NCBI GenBank assembly: GCA_017516965.1
Contig: JAFXAP010000008.1
Span: forward strand, 62,001 to 126,000
DNA length: 64,000 nt
Direction: 5' to 3'
From: Clostridia bacterium
GTDB lineage: Bacteria; Bacillota; Clostridia; Oscillospirales; Acutalibacteraceae
The notes under the pieces are model-generated. The model did no database searches. It was not told the DNA's origin and was given only the letters and a program-made list of their open reading frames with translations. Below, piece by piece: positions 17,131 through 26,017 of this stretch; the first letter of the stretch is position 1, and each line of letters starts with the position of its first letter. A program made the translations under genes and the position numbers.

Positions 17131-18216
17131 TTATTCACCAAAAAATCCGCTTTCGGGATGAATGTCTATTTTCCAGCCTGTAAGCTTTGCAGCAAGGCGA
17201 ACGTTTTGACCCTTGTTACCGATAGCGAGAGATAGCTGTGATTCGGGAACACGAACAACACAAACCTTTGGATCTGCGCTCTGGATTGTTACCGAAACAA
17301 CCTTTGCAGGTGAGAGCGCTTCGCTGATAAATTCTACGGGGTCTTCACTGTATTTAACAATATCAATTTTTTCGCCGGCAAGTTCTTCAACAATGTTGTT
17401 GACACGCGCACCGCGTTGACCGATACAAGCGCCGATAGCGTCGATTTCTGAATTTTCAGACCAAACTGCCATTTTGGTACGTGCGCCTGCCTGACGAGAG
17501 ATTGATTTAATTTCGATTGTACCGTCAAAAATTTCGGGAACCTCGGTTTCAAAAAGACGTTTTACAAGACCTGGATGTGTACGTGAAAGCATTATGCGCG
17601 GTCCACGTTCGGTTTCTTTAACGTCTACAACATAAACCTTTATGTGCTGACCTTCAAAAATTTCCTCATCGGGAACCTGTTCAGCGCGTGGCAAAACTGC
17701 CTCGTTATGACCGATTTCAACAACGGCATTACCGGTTTTAGGGTCAACGCGCTTAACAAGAGCTGTTACAACCTCGCGATTGTGGCTTTGGAACTCTGCG
17801 AGTGCCTGACCGCGTTCTGCCTCTTTTACACCCTGACGGAAATTGTTTTTAGAATTTTGAGCTACAATTCTACCAAACTTTTTAGGATCAAGTTTGATAT
17901 CAACAAAACCGTTTTCAACCGATTTTGGATCTATTGCCATAGCCTCTTCGCGAGTGATTTGTGTGTATGGATTTTCAATCTCATCTACAATTTCTTTACG
18001 CGCAGTAACCGAGAAAATCTCGTTTTCTGTATCAATAATACAAGAAACTATATCATTACCGCCGTAATCTTTACGAGCCGCTACTGTGATTGCCTCTGAA
18101 ATTTTGTCGGCAATAAACTCACAGGGAATACCTCTTTCCTGTTCCATAAGTTTAAGAGCTTCAAAAAACTCTTTGTTACTTTTCTTTTCCTTTGCTGTCA
18201 TTTTTACCCTTGCCAT
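17131..18216 (-). CDS. nusA: Transcription termination/antitermination factor NusA
   Basis: 361 residues, the short Firmicutes form without the C-terminal acidic repeats. It has an N-terminal RNA-polymerase-binding domain (1-130), an S1 domain (about 135-205; VTALVKRVDPKTGNAVVEIG) and two KH domains (IGACIGQRGARVNNIVEEL and LSLAIGNKGQNVRLAAKLTGW). It tunes pausing and termination and may regulate its own operon. Fifteen bases separate it from ylxR and thirty from rimP. Confidence 0.97.
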   Translation of the reverse strand: MARVKMTAKEKKSNKEFFEALKLMEQERGIPCEFIADKISEAITVAARKDYGGNDIVSCIIDTENEIFSVTARKEIVDEIENPYTQITREEAMAIDPKSVENGFVDIKLDPKKFGRIVAQNSKNNFRQGVKEAERGQALAEFQSHNREVVTALVKRVDPKTGNAVVEIGHNEAVLPRAEQVPDEEIFEGQHIKVYVVDVKETERGPRIMLSRTHPGLVKRLFETEVPEIFDGTIEIKSISRQAGARTKMAVWSENSEIDAIGACIGQRGARVNNIVEELAGEKIDIVKYSEDPVEFISEALSPAKVVSVTIQSADPKVCVVRVPESQLSLAIGNKGQNVRLAAKLTGWKIDIHPESGFFGE

Positions 18217-18246
18217 TTTGTAATTACCTCTATCCTTATTTTATTT

Positions 18247-18699
18247 TTAATATGTTTCAAATATATATGCCTTTGAGAAGCTTCCCTTTTCAAAGGTTAT
18301 TTCCTTTTGGTCGGTTACAAGTGTTATATTACCGTCATATCGGCTTAGCACACCTGTAAATTCTTTTTTTCCGTCAATCGCTTTGAATAGCTTTACGGTT
18401 ATTTCTTTACCGATAGCATATTCAAAATGATGCGCACGGCTTAGTTCTCGGTCAATACCGGGTGAGCAAACCTCTAAATAATATGAGCAATCAATTGGGT
18501 CAGCCTCATCAATTACAGGGTCGATAGCGTGAGACACATCGGTGCAATCGTTAATGCTGATGCCCTCAGGTTTGTCAATAAAAACGCGCAGATAATGCGA
18601 TGCGCCCTCTTTGACAAAACGAACGTCCCAAAGGCTTACGCCGCACGATTCTACGGTCGGCTTTACAAGCTCATAAACCCTTTCGGCTACACTTGCCAT
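18247..18699 (-). CDS. rimP: Ribosome maturation factor RimP
   Basis: 150 residues, needed for 30S assembly. Recognised by LWDVRFVKEGASHYLRVFID and YYLEVCSPGIDRELSRAHHF, followed by a C-terminal SH3-like domain with GVLSRYDGNITLV. It is the first gene of the nusA operon. RBS GGAGG lies seven bases before the ATG, just after a leader hairpin. Confidence 0.95.
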   Translation of the reverse strand: MASVAERVYELVKPTVESCGVSLWDVRFVKEGASHYLRVFIDKPEGISINDCTDVSHAIDPVIDEADPIDCSYYLEVCSPGIDRELSRAHHFEYAIGKEITVKLFKAIDGKKEFTGVLSRYDGNITLVTDQKEITFEKGSFSKAYIFETY

Positions 18700-18712
18700 T
18701 AGTCATTCCTCC

Positions 18713-18743
18713 ACAACAAAAATGAGCGGACTTGCGTCCACTC
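18713..18743 (-). promoter_or_regulatory. Leader hairpin with T-run before rimP
   Basis: Minus-strand arms GAGTGGAC / GTCCGCTC around GCAA are followed by ATTTTTG, between the promoter and the rimP ribosome site. It could be an attenuator that NusA acts on, or a stability stem. The stem-then-T-run order is seen; the regulatory role is inference. Confidence 0.5.
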
Positions 18744-18770
18744 ACCTTTCTAAAATTATTTGCTATACAT

Positions 18771-18798
18771 ATTATAACACAAAACAAAATAAAATCAA
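18771..18798 (-). promoter_or_regulatory. Promoter of the rimP-nusA-infB operon
   Basis: Minus-strand TTGATT (18793-18798), 16-base spacer, TATAAT (18771-18776). It lies just past the uppP stop, so uppP transcripts may also read into the operon. Confidence 0.7.
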
Positions 18799-18805
18799 GT
18801 GTTTT

Positions 18806-19705
18806 TTATTTGCTGAGTGCAAAATATAAAATTACAGCTATACCCAAAACTATGCGGTATATACCAAATGCCTTAAAGTCGTGCTTTTTGATGTATGACA
18901 CCAAGAACTTGATTGCAAGAATAGATATAACAAATGATACAGCACAGCCAATAAGCATAATTAAAATTTCAGATGTTTCAAGTGTAAAACCATCAAGGAA
19001 AAACTTTAAAAGCTTTATAGCGCTTGCGCCAAACATTGCAGGGATTCCTAAAAAGAAGGAAAACTCTGCCGCAACAGTACGTGACGTGCCAAGCAGTGAT
19101 GCGCCAAGTATTGTAGAGCCACTGCGTGAAGTACCGGGTACTAACGATAAACACTGAATAAGGCCTATGTATAAAGCTGTTAAATACGGCAACTTGTTAA
19201 GATCTGTTATGGCTTCTTTCTTTTTAAGGTTTTCTATGATTATAAAGAGCACACCATAAACTATAAGCGCAGTAGCCACAACATACGCCCTCATATCGCC
19301 TGTGAGCATTTCATCTATCTGGTCGTCAAATGCAAGTCCGATTATAGCCGCAGGAACACTTGCAATACATATTTTTACCCAGAGCAGTATTTTGTCAAGA
19401 TAAACGTATTTATTGCAAAGTTTTTTTAAAGCGATCACCTTTCCTTCTTCCTTCAAAAAAGGTTCAACCTGTGTTTTTTTAGAGTGAAACGGCCACAATT
19501 TACTCCAAAACAGTATAACTACTGCCAGTATTGCGCCGAGCTGTATAACTACTAAAAATATATCCATAAACTCGTCGCGGACATTTAGTTTCATAAACTC
19601 ATCAACCAAAATCATATGTCCCGTACTGCTTATGGGTAACCACTCGGTAACACCTTCAACAATACCTAAAATAATCGTTTTAATTATTTCAAAAAAATTA
19701 GGCAT
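18806..19705 (-). CDS. uppP: Undecaprenyl-diphosphate phosphatase
   Basis: 299 residues starting MPNFFEIIKTIILGIVEG; the GGAGG five bases upstream picks this ATG over one at 19717 that would include the ribosome site. A polytopic membrane enzyme that recycles the lipid carrier of cell-wall synthesis and gives bacitracin tolerance. Motifs are EGVTEWLPISSTGHMIL (catalytic Glu region) and PGTSRSGSTILGA (phosphate-binding). A hydrophilic insert at about 75-95 (FHSKKTQVEPFLKEEG) is common in clostridial members. Confidence 0.95.
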   Translation of the reverse strand: MPNFFEIIKTIILGIVEGVTEWLPISSTGHMILVDEFMKLNVRDEFMDIFLVVIQLGAILAVVILFWSKLWPFHSKKTQVEPFLKEEGKVIALKKLCNKYVYLDKILLWVKICIASVPAAIIGLAFDDQIDEMLTGDMRAYVVATALIVYGVLFIIIENLKKKEAITDLNKLPYLTALYIGLIQCLSLVPGTSRSGSTILGASLLGTSRTVAAEFSFFLGIPAMFGASAIKLLKFFLDGFTLETSEILIMLIGCAVSFVISILAIKFLVSYIKKHDFKAFGIYRIVLGIAVILYFALSK

Positions 19706-19733
19706 AGCTACCTCCATCCATATTCATTATTAA

Positions 19734-19766
19734 ACTTGCAGGGCAACACCGCCCTGCAAGTTTTTG
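19734..19766 (-). terminator. Terminator after glgA
   Basis: Arms ACTTGCAGGGC / GCCCTGCAAGT around GGTGTT, next to the glgA stop codon, followed on the minus strand by TTAATAAT. The T-run is imperfect, so some read-through to uppP is possible. Confidence 0.65.
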
Positions 19767-21191
19767 TTATTTTTTACCAACAAGTTCTTTGTAAAGACCT
19801 ATATACGCGCCGGCAGATGCGCCCCAACTGTTGTTGCAGTTCATACCGCGTTTACGCAATATATCCCAACCTTGCTTGTCGCTATAACCACCAAGCGCGC
19901 GCCATACGGCATCCTGCATTTCGTGGGCATTAAAGTTTTTAAAGGTAAATCCGTTACCCTCACCATCGCCGCTGTCACGAATTGTGTCGTTAAGACCGCC
20001 TGTTTCACGAACAATGGGAACTGTGCCGTAACGAAGCGCCACCATTTGCGCAAGACCGCAAGGCTCACTTTTACTTGGCATCAAGAAAATGTCTGCGCCT
20101 GCATAAATGCGGTGAGCAAGTGTCGCGTCAAATCCGATTTTTAACCCTACTTTATCGGGATATTTTTCAGCCATTTCATAGAAAAAGCTTTCAAACTCAT
20201 ATTCACCTGAACCTAAGATAACAAACTGAACGTCGGCCTGTAAAATTTCTTCAAATACGTGCTTTACAAGGTCAAGACCTTTGTGTTTTACAAGTCGGGT
20301 AACAATGCCCACAAGCGGTGTGTCAGCCTTTTGGGGCAGTCCCATTTGTTTTTGAAGTTCTGATTTGTTAAAGGCTTTGATATCTAAACTGTTTACATCA
20401 AAATTCTTAAATATCATCGGGTCGGTTTCGGGATTATAAACATCATAGTCTATACCGTTTACTATACCCGTAAGCTTATAGGTAAACTGTTTTAAGATAT
20501 TATCTAATCCGTGAGAATAATAGGGCTCTAATATCTCACGTGCATAGGTCGGAGACACGGTAGTAACCTTGTCAGCGCACTGTATAGCGCCCTTCATAAG
20601 ATTAACACAGCCGTCATATTCTACAAGACTTTCGCGACCGGGAAGAAGTCCCAACAGGTCGTTATAAAGTTCCATTCCGTATTTACCCTGATACTGAATA
20701 TTGTGAATAGTAAACACAGTTTTTATATCGCTGTAAAGCGGGTCGGCTTTATAGTACTCGTTAAGATATACAGGCACCATAGCAGTTTGCCAATCGTTAC
20801 AGTGAATTATATCGGGTTTGAAATCGATATACGGCAAAATTTCAAGCACCGCGCGTGAGAAAAATGCAAAACGCTCGGCATCATCATAATGACCGTAAAG
20901 CATATCACGCTTGAAGTAGTATTCGTTATCTAACAGATAATATATAACTCCGTCTAAATGCGCTTCAAATATGCCGCAATATTGACGGCGCCACGAAACA
21001 GGCACTGTAATACTGCCGACAAACGTCATTTTTTCACGAAGCTCGGGTTTTATAGTGCTGTAAAGTGGCATAACAACACGGCAACCAACGAGTCGGCGGC
21101 GAAGCGCCTTAGGAAGCGCGCCCGAAACGTCGGCAAGACCTCCTGACATAGCAAAGGGCAGAGCCTCGCTTGTTGCAAATAATATTTTCAT
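19767..21191 (-). CDS. glgA: Glycogen synthase (ADP-glucose dependent)
   Basis: 474 residues of the GT5 family, adding glucose from ADP-glucose to alpha-1,4-glucan. The N-terminal signature is KILFATSEALPFAMSGGLADV, with the KxGGL-type segment showing S in place of K (MSGGLADV). DIIHCNDWQTAMVP and the C-terminal motif MPSKSEPCGLAQMVALRYGT carry the usual catalytic residues. RBS AGGAG precedes the ATG. Last gene of the glgB-C-D-A operon. Confidence 0.95.
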   Translation of the reverse strand: MKILFATSEALPFAMSGGLADVSGALPKALRRRLVGCRVVMPLYSTIKPELREKMTFVGSITVPVSWRRQYCGIFEAHLDGVIYYLLDNEYYFKRDMLYGHYDDAERFAFFSRAVLEILPYIDFKPDIIHCNDWQTAMVPVYLNEYYKADPLYSDIKTVFTIHNIQYQGKYGMELYNDLLGLLPGRESLVEYDGCVNLMKGAIQCADKVTTVSPTYAREILEPYYSHGLDNILKQFTYKLTGIVNGIDYDVYNPETDPMIFKNFDVNSLDIKAFNKSELQKQMGLPQKADTPLVGIVTRLVKHKGLDLVKHVFEEILQADVQFVILGSGEYEFESFFYEMAEKYPDKVGLKIGFDATLAHRIYAGADIFLMPSKSEPCGLAQMVALRYGTVPIVRETGGLNDTIRDSGDGEGNGFTFKNFNAHEMQDAVWRALGGYSDKQGWDILRKRGMNCNNSWGASAGAYIGLYKELVGKK

Positions 21192-21219
21192 AAAGTTCTC
21201 CTAATTTTATAACGTCTTA

Positions 21220-22338
21220 TTATAGTGTCTGATTTTTTTCTACAAAAAATGCCTTATCTTCGGTTCCTTTTACAACCATACCTGCGCTCACAGATGCGTT
21301 TTTGTCTGAAACAACATTGTCAAGTACGGCATCTTTGTTAACCGTTACACCCTGCATAAGAATACTGTTTTCTACAACTGCGCCCTTTTCTACCTTTACG
21401 CCTCTAAAGAGCACAGAATTTTTAACAGTACCTTCTATAACACATCCCTCAGCCACCAACGAGTTGGTAACGCTTGACTGTGTGCCATATCGAGTGGGCA
21501 TATCATCACGGGTTTTTGTGTAGATCGGGCGCTCTTGATTAAACAAATCTTTGCGAATTTCAGGTTTAAGCAGTTCAAAGTTTGCGCGTCGATAAGCTTT
21601 TGGGCAATCCATTATTGCCGCATAACCTGTGTGCTCATAAGCCATAACCTTTAATGTGTCAAGATTTGCCGAAATAATGTCGTCGTTAATGGTGTCGCCA
21701 CCTGTTTCATAAGAATTTTTAACAATTTCAATTAACTTTTCACGGTTAAATACATACACACCCATACTGCGACAATCTTCAGCAGCAATCTTTTTTGGGA
21801 AACCTGTAAGCACAACTCTACCGTCTTTGTTAATATCAAGAGCCATTGTATTATCAGAATTGGTAATTTCAAGACCCTTGCGACAAACAATTGTAATGTC
21901 TGCTTGTGTGGCAATATGCTTTTTAATTACTTCACGAATATTTATGTTTGCCACGGTTCTGGCATCATAAACCACGATATACTTTGAATTACAACGCACC
22001 ATAAAATCCATAGCGCCGTAAAGCGCTTCAACGTGGTTTTGATAAAGACGAACACGTCTTACATTAAAAGGAGGCAAAATTCTAATGCCGCCGCTTTTGC
22101 GGTCAAGATCCCAATGCATACCGCTGCCAAGGTGATCCATAAGTGAACGGTATTTTTCTTTTGTAATAATACCAACATTTGAAACACCGGCATTAACAAG
22201 GTTAGAAAGACAAAAGTCTATAAGACGATATCTACCGCCAAACGGAACCGATGCAATTGATCTTTTTTGTGTAAGTTTTTCTATTGCTTCGTCATGAGCA
22301 TTTGCAAAAACAATTCCTGATACACTTGATGAAATCAT
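21220..22338 (-). CDS. glgD: Glucose-1-phosphate adenylyltransferase subunit GlgD
   Basis: 372 residues. Homologous to GlgC but with an altered N-terminal nucleotide-binding segment (FANAHDEAIEKLTQKRSIAS replaces GGxGxRL), which is typical of the GlgD subunit that modulates the catalytic GlgC in Firmicutes. It keeps PFGGRYRLIDFCLSN and a C-terminal left-handed beta helix (about 275-350). The ATG overlaps the glgC stop (TAATG). Confidence 0.93.
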   Translation of the reverse strand: MISSSVSGIVFANAHDEAIEKLTQKRSIASVPFGGRYRLIDFCLSNLVNAGVSNVGIITKEKYRSLMDHLGSGMHWDLDRKSGGIRILPPFNVRRVRLYQNHVEALYGAMDFMVRCNSKYIVVYDARTVANINIREVIKKHIATQADITIVCRKGLEITNSDNTMALDINKDGRVVLTGFPKKIAAEDCRSMGVYVFNREKLIEIVKNSYETGGDTINDDIISANLDTLKVMAYEHTGYAAIMDCPKAYRRANFELLKPEIRKDLFNQERPIYTKTRDDMPTRYGTQSSVTNSLVAEGCVIEGTVKNSVLFRGVKVEKGAVVENSILMQGVTVNKDAVLDNVVSDKNASVSAGMVVKGTEDKAFFVEKNQTL

Positions 22339-23546
22339 TACGCTTCCTCCTTTACGTCTTCGGTTATCATTTCCTTAGCACCGACCATAGCGCCGCGTCC
22401 TACAGTAACTCCGCTACCGATTACGGTAATTCCAAAATCATCAGCCGATACTTCGGTCGGGTCTTTACCGATTACGGCATTTTCTTCTACAACTACATCT
22501 TCAGCAATTATAGAATACTTAACCTTTGCGCCACGTTTTATAACTGCGCCCGGCATAATAAGTGAATAATCTACTTCTGCGCCCTCTTCTACGGTTACGT
22601 TTTCAAAAAGTATTGAATAGTCAAGCTTACCGCAAACCTCACAACCGTCGGTTACAAGCGAATGCTCTACCTTGGCAGTATCTGAAATGTACTGCGGTGG
22701 CAAAGCTACCGTGCGAGAATAAATTCTCCAATCTTTATCAGAAAGATTCAAATCAATTTTTGGGTTGAGCAGGTCAAGGTTTGCCTCCCAAAGCGAGTCA
22801 ACCGTACCAACGTCTTTCCAATAATCGCTGAAGCGGTAAACCATCATAAGTTCACCGTTACTGAGCATTAGCGGAATAACATTTTTACCAAAATCATTAT
22901 CTGACTCGGGGTTGTCATTGTCTTCGGTAAGATATTTTTTGAGTTTTTCCCAGGTGAACACATATATACCCATCGATGCCAACTGGCTCTTTGGATTCTT
23001 TGGTTTTTCCTCAAACTCATAGATACTACCGTCATCGTTGGTGTTCATAATGCCAAAACGTGACGCCTCTTCCAAAGACACCTCTAAAACCGATATGGTA
23101 CAAGCTGCGCCTGTTTTTTCGTGTTGTTCTATCATCTTTGAATAATCCATTTTATAGATATGGTCACCCGAAAGAATGAGAACATACTCTGGGTTATAAC
23201 GCTCAATAAACTCAAGATTTTGATATATCGCATTGGCGGTACCCTTGTACCAATCTCCGCCCTTTTGACCCTGATATGGCGGCAAAATATGAACACCGCC
23301 GTTTAAACGGTCCAAATCCCAAGGCTTACCTGAGCCCACATAGTCATTAAGTTCAAGTGGCTTGTACTGTGTAAGAATACCAACAGTATCTATACCGGAA
23401 TTCGTGCAGTTTGAAAGCGGAAAATCAATAATTCTGTACTTACCGCCATATGGAACTGCAGGTTTAGCAATTTTACCTGTAAGCACACCCAATCGGCTAC
23501 CCTGTCCACCGGCAAGAAGCATTGCAACACATTTTTTCTTAATCAC
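22338..23546 (-). CDS. glgC: Glucose-1-phosphate adenylyltransferase, catalytic subunit
   Basis: 402 residues with a GTG start behind AAAGGAG. It makes ADP-glucose from ATP and glucose-1-phosphate, the committed step of glycogen synthesis. The catalytic loop [16 protein letters not shown] (9-24), [18 protein letters not shown] and [12 protein letters not shown] are complete. The C-terminal beta helix (about 290-395) handles allosteric control. Confidence 0.96.
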   Translation of the reverse strand: MIKKKCVAMLLAGGQGSRLGVLTGKIAKPAVPYGGKYRIIDFPLSNCTNSGIDTVGILTQYKPLELNDYVGSGKPWDLDRLNGGVHILPPYQGQKGGDWYKGTANAIYQNLEFIERYNPEYVLILSGDHIYKMDYSKMIEQHEKTGAACTISVLEVSLEEASRFGIMNTNDDGSIYEFEEKPKNPKSQLASMGIYVFTWEKLKKYLTEDNDNPESDNDFGKNVIPLMLSNGELMMVYRFSDYWKDVGTVDSLWEANLDLLNPKIDLNLSDKDWRIYSRTVALPPQYISDTAKVEHSLVTDGCEVCGKLDYSILFENVTVEEGAEVDYSLIMPGAVIKRGAKVKYSIIAEDVVVEENAVIGKDPTEVSADDFGITVIGSGVTVGRGAMVGAKEMITEDVKEEA

Positions 23547-23582
23547 AAAAACATCTCCTTTTTTATTTACCCTTTAATAAGT

Positions 23583-25460
23583 TTATTTTTTTGATGTGGT
23601 TTTTCTTTTTTTAGGTACTTTATAATATGTTACCGAAAGTCCAGGTATGTCAAGCTCTATAGAATTTTCATAGCCGTGCATAGAAATATTTTTACTGGTG
23701 TAAAAATCTTCTACCCCACCTGAGCCACCGTACTTTTCATCGGTTGAACTAAATACTTTTTTATACTTACCCGCTACAGGAACACCTATGCGGTAATCGT
23801 GCCTGTCAACCGGTACAAAATTGCAAACGCATATAATTTCATCGCCCGATTTATTTATTCTTCTGAATGAAATTATACTTTGCGTATAATCGTCGTTAGA
23901 TATCCAGTCAAATCCTTCCCAGGAATAATCAATCTCCCAGAACTGACTGTTTTTAAGATAAAATTTATTCAGGTCCTTTACATATTCGTGCATTTGTTTA
24001 TGCGCGTCATAATCAAGCAGTAACCAATCAAGCGGCGCGTCATATTTCCACTCAATAAACTGACCAAATTCCTGTCCCATAAACAACAGTTTTTTGCCTG
24101 GGTGCGCCATCATATAAGCATAGAAAGCGCGCAGGTTATCAAATTTATCTTTATATTCGCCCGGCATCTTATTTATAAGTGAACATTTACCGTGAACCAC
24201 TTCGTCGTGTGAAATAGGTAACACAAAATTTTCACTGAAAGCATAAAAGAAAGAGAATGTCAGGCAATCGTGATTATGCTTTCTGAAAAACGGGTCAAGT
24301 GACATATAACGAAGCATATCGTTCATCCAACCCATATTCCACTTAAAGTTAAACCCAAGTCCGCCATCACTTGCGGGTTTGGTAACCATTGGCCAAGCGG
24401 TTGATTCTTCGGCAATCATCATAACATTTGGATTTGCACGGAATGCCGCCGAGTTAACCTGACGCAAAAGTTCAATAGCCTCTAAATGCTCTCTTCCACC
24501 GTAGCTGTTAGGCAACCACTCGCCACCGTTACGACCATAGTCAAGATATAGCATAGATGCCACCGCGTCAACACGCAGGCCGTCTATGTGATATTCTTTA
24601 AGCCAGAACACCGCACTTGATATAAGAAAATTCATTACCTGAACCTTGCCGTAATCAAAAACACAGGTTCCCCACTCTTTGTGCTCACCTTTGCGGTCAT
24701 CCGCATATTCATAACACGGAGTGCCATCAAATCGGTAAAGACCAAATTCATCTTTTGGGAAGTGGGCCGGAACCCAGTCAAGAATTACTCCTATGCCTGC
24801 AGCGTGCATTATATCTACAAACTTTTTAAAGTCGGCAGGTGTTCCAAAACGGGATGTTGGAGCAAAATAGCCCGTTACCTGATATCCCCACGAGCCTTCA
24901 AAGGGATGCTCGGTAAGCGGCATCAATTCTATGTGGGTATAACCCATCTTCTTAACGTATTTTGAAATTTCTTTTGCCGCAGTAACGTAATCATAGGTAT
25001 TTCCGTCTTCAAAACGTTGCCACGAGCCTAAGTGCACCTCGTATATATTTACAGGCGCCTCCATTATGTTTTGAGCGTTTTGTTTTTGTTTCCATTCATC
25101 ATCTTGCCACTCGTAACCGTCGTCAGCATAAATCTTAGACGCGTTTGCAGGAGCGGTTTCAAAATGTCGGGCATATGGGTCGCTTTTTAGCGTAACCTTT
25201 CCATCAGGCGCTGTTATGGCATATTTATAAACATCAAAGTTTCTCATTCCAACGATTTGCGTCTGCCAGATTCCGTCTGCTATTTTTTGCATAGGATTAC
25301 TGCCCTGTGACCAACCGTTAAAATCACCCACCACGCTCACAGCCTGAGCGCCTGGCGCCCATACGCGAAACGTAGCCGTATCGCCTGATAAAAATGAACC
25401 TAAATACTCATAAGCATCATTTTTTATAGAAGAATTAAATCCGTAATCAAAGTCCCTCAT
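23583..25460 (-). CDS. glgB: 1,4-alpha-glucan branching enzyme
   Basis: 625 residues from the ATG at 25460, which has AAAGGA seven bases upstream; the in-frame ATG 27 bases earlier lacks a site. GH13 enzyme that introduces alpha-1,6 branches. It has a CBM48 N-terminal domain (about 22-110; FRVWAPGAQAVSVVGDFNGW), the catalytic barrel with DGLRVDAVASMLYLDYGR (nucleophile Asp), IAEESTAWP (acid/base Glu) and SHDEVVHGK, and a C-terminal beta domain. First gene of the glycogen operon. Confidence 0.96.
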   Translation of the reverse strand: MRDFDYGFNSSIKNDAYEYLGSFLSGDTATFRVWAPGAQAVSVVGDFNGWSQGSNPMQKIADGIWQTQIVGMRNFDVYKYAITAPDGKVTLKSDPYARHFETAPANASKIYADDGYEWQDDEWKQKQNAQNIMEAPVNIYEVHLGSWQRFEDGNTYDYVTAAKEISKYVKKMGYTHIELMPLTEHPFEGSWGYQVTGYFAPTSRFGTPADFKKFVDIMHAAGIGVILDWVPAHFPKDEFGLYRFDGTPCYEYADDRKGEHKEWGTCVFDYGKVQVMNFLISSAVFWLKEYHIDGLRVDAVASMLYLDYGRNGGEWLPNSYGGREHLEAIELLRQVNSAAFRANPNVMMIAEESTAWPMVTKPASDGGLGFNFKWNMGWMNDMLRYMSLDPFFRKHNHDCLTFSFFYAFSENFVLPISHDEVVHGKCSLINKMPGEYKDKFDNLRAFYAYMMAHPGKKLLFMGQEFGQFIEWKYDAPLDWLLLDYDAHKQMHEYVKDLNKFYLKNSQFWEIDYSWEGFDWISNDDYTQSIISFRRINKSGDEIICVCNFVPVDRHDYRIGVPVAGKYKKVFSSTDEKYGGSGGVEDFYTSKNISMHGYENSIELDIPGLSVTYYKVPKKRKTTSKK

Positions 25461-25501
25461 TTTTACATCCTTTCTATAAATTTGCATACTATTACGAATT
25501 T

Positions 25502-25530
25502 ATTATATCAAACAACATTATTATTTTCAA
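25502..25530 (-). promoter_or_regulatory. Promoter of the glgBCDA operon
   Basis: Minus-strand TTGAAA (25525-25530), 17-base spacer, TATAAT (25502-25507), about 40 bases before glgB. Confidence 0.8.
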
Positions 25531-25628
25531 TAGTTTTTGTTAAAAAATAGTGAATGGATTGGTCTGATTTTTGCATTTTTTGTGCAAATTATACAAAAAT
25601 CCATCTTTTTTCTACATAAATCACATCT

Positions 25629-25904
25629 TTAAATTATTCTTTTTCTTTTTTCACTCAAATATTCGGGTGGTTCGGTGCTTACCAAAATAGTTTCAGGCCC
25701 TATGACATTTATTTCTTCCCAAGGAATAATTATGTCTTCTTCCCGACCAAAAAGCCCAAAAACGCGAAAGCGTCCAAAGATAACAATTGCAGTCAGTTTT
25801 CCGTTTTCGGTATCTAATTGAACATCTGAAACAAAGCCCAAGACATATCCGTCTTTTACACAAACTACCTGCTTGTTTTTAAGTTCGTCAATTCTGCATA
25901 ACAT
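25629..25904 (-). CDS. PRC-barrel protein, YlmC/YmxH sporulation family
   Basis: 91 residues, a single PRC-barrel domain. MLCRIDELKNKQVVCVKDG and the GFVSDVQLD / DIIIPWEEINVIG segments match the YlmC/YmxH family, whose members are expressed during sporulation; their function is not known. GGTGAT six bases upstream marks the start. It is divergent from pepD and separated from glgB by its own intergenic region. Confidence 0.88.
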   Translation of the reverse strand: MLCRIDELKNKQVVCVKDGYVLGFVSDVQLDTENGKLTAIVIFGRFRVFGLFGREEDIIIPWEEINVIGPETILVSTEPPEYLSEKRKRII

Positions 25905-25960
25905 AATATCACCACATAAATATATATGCCTAAAACACCTAAGTTTAAAACCCCGTTGTC

Positions 25961-25989
25961 TTGATATTTAATTTATATTATGCTATAAT
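25961..25989 (+). promoter_or_regulatory. Promoter of pepD
   Basis: TTGATA (25961-25966), 17-base spacer, TATAAT (25984-25989), then AGAAGGAGG before the ATG at 26018. Confidence 0.8.
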
Positions 25990-26017
25990 TTGTTTTAATA
26001 ATCAGAAGGAGGATTAT

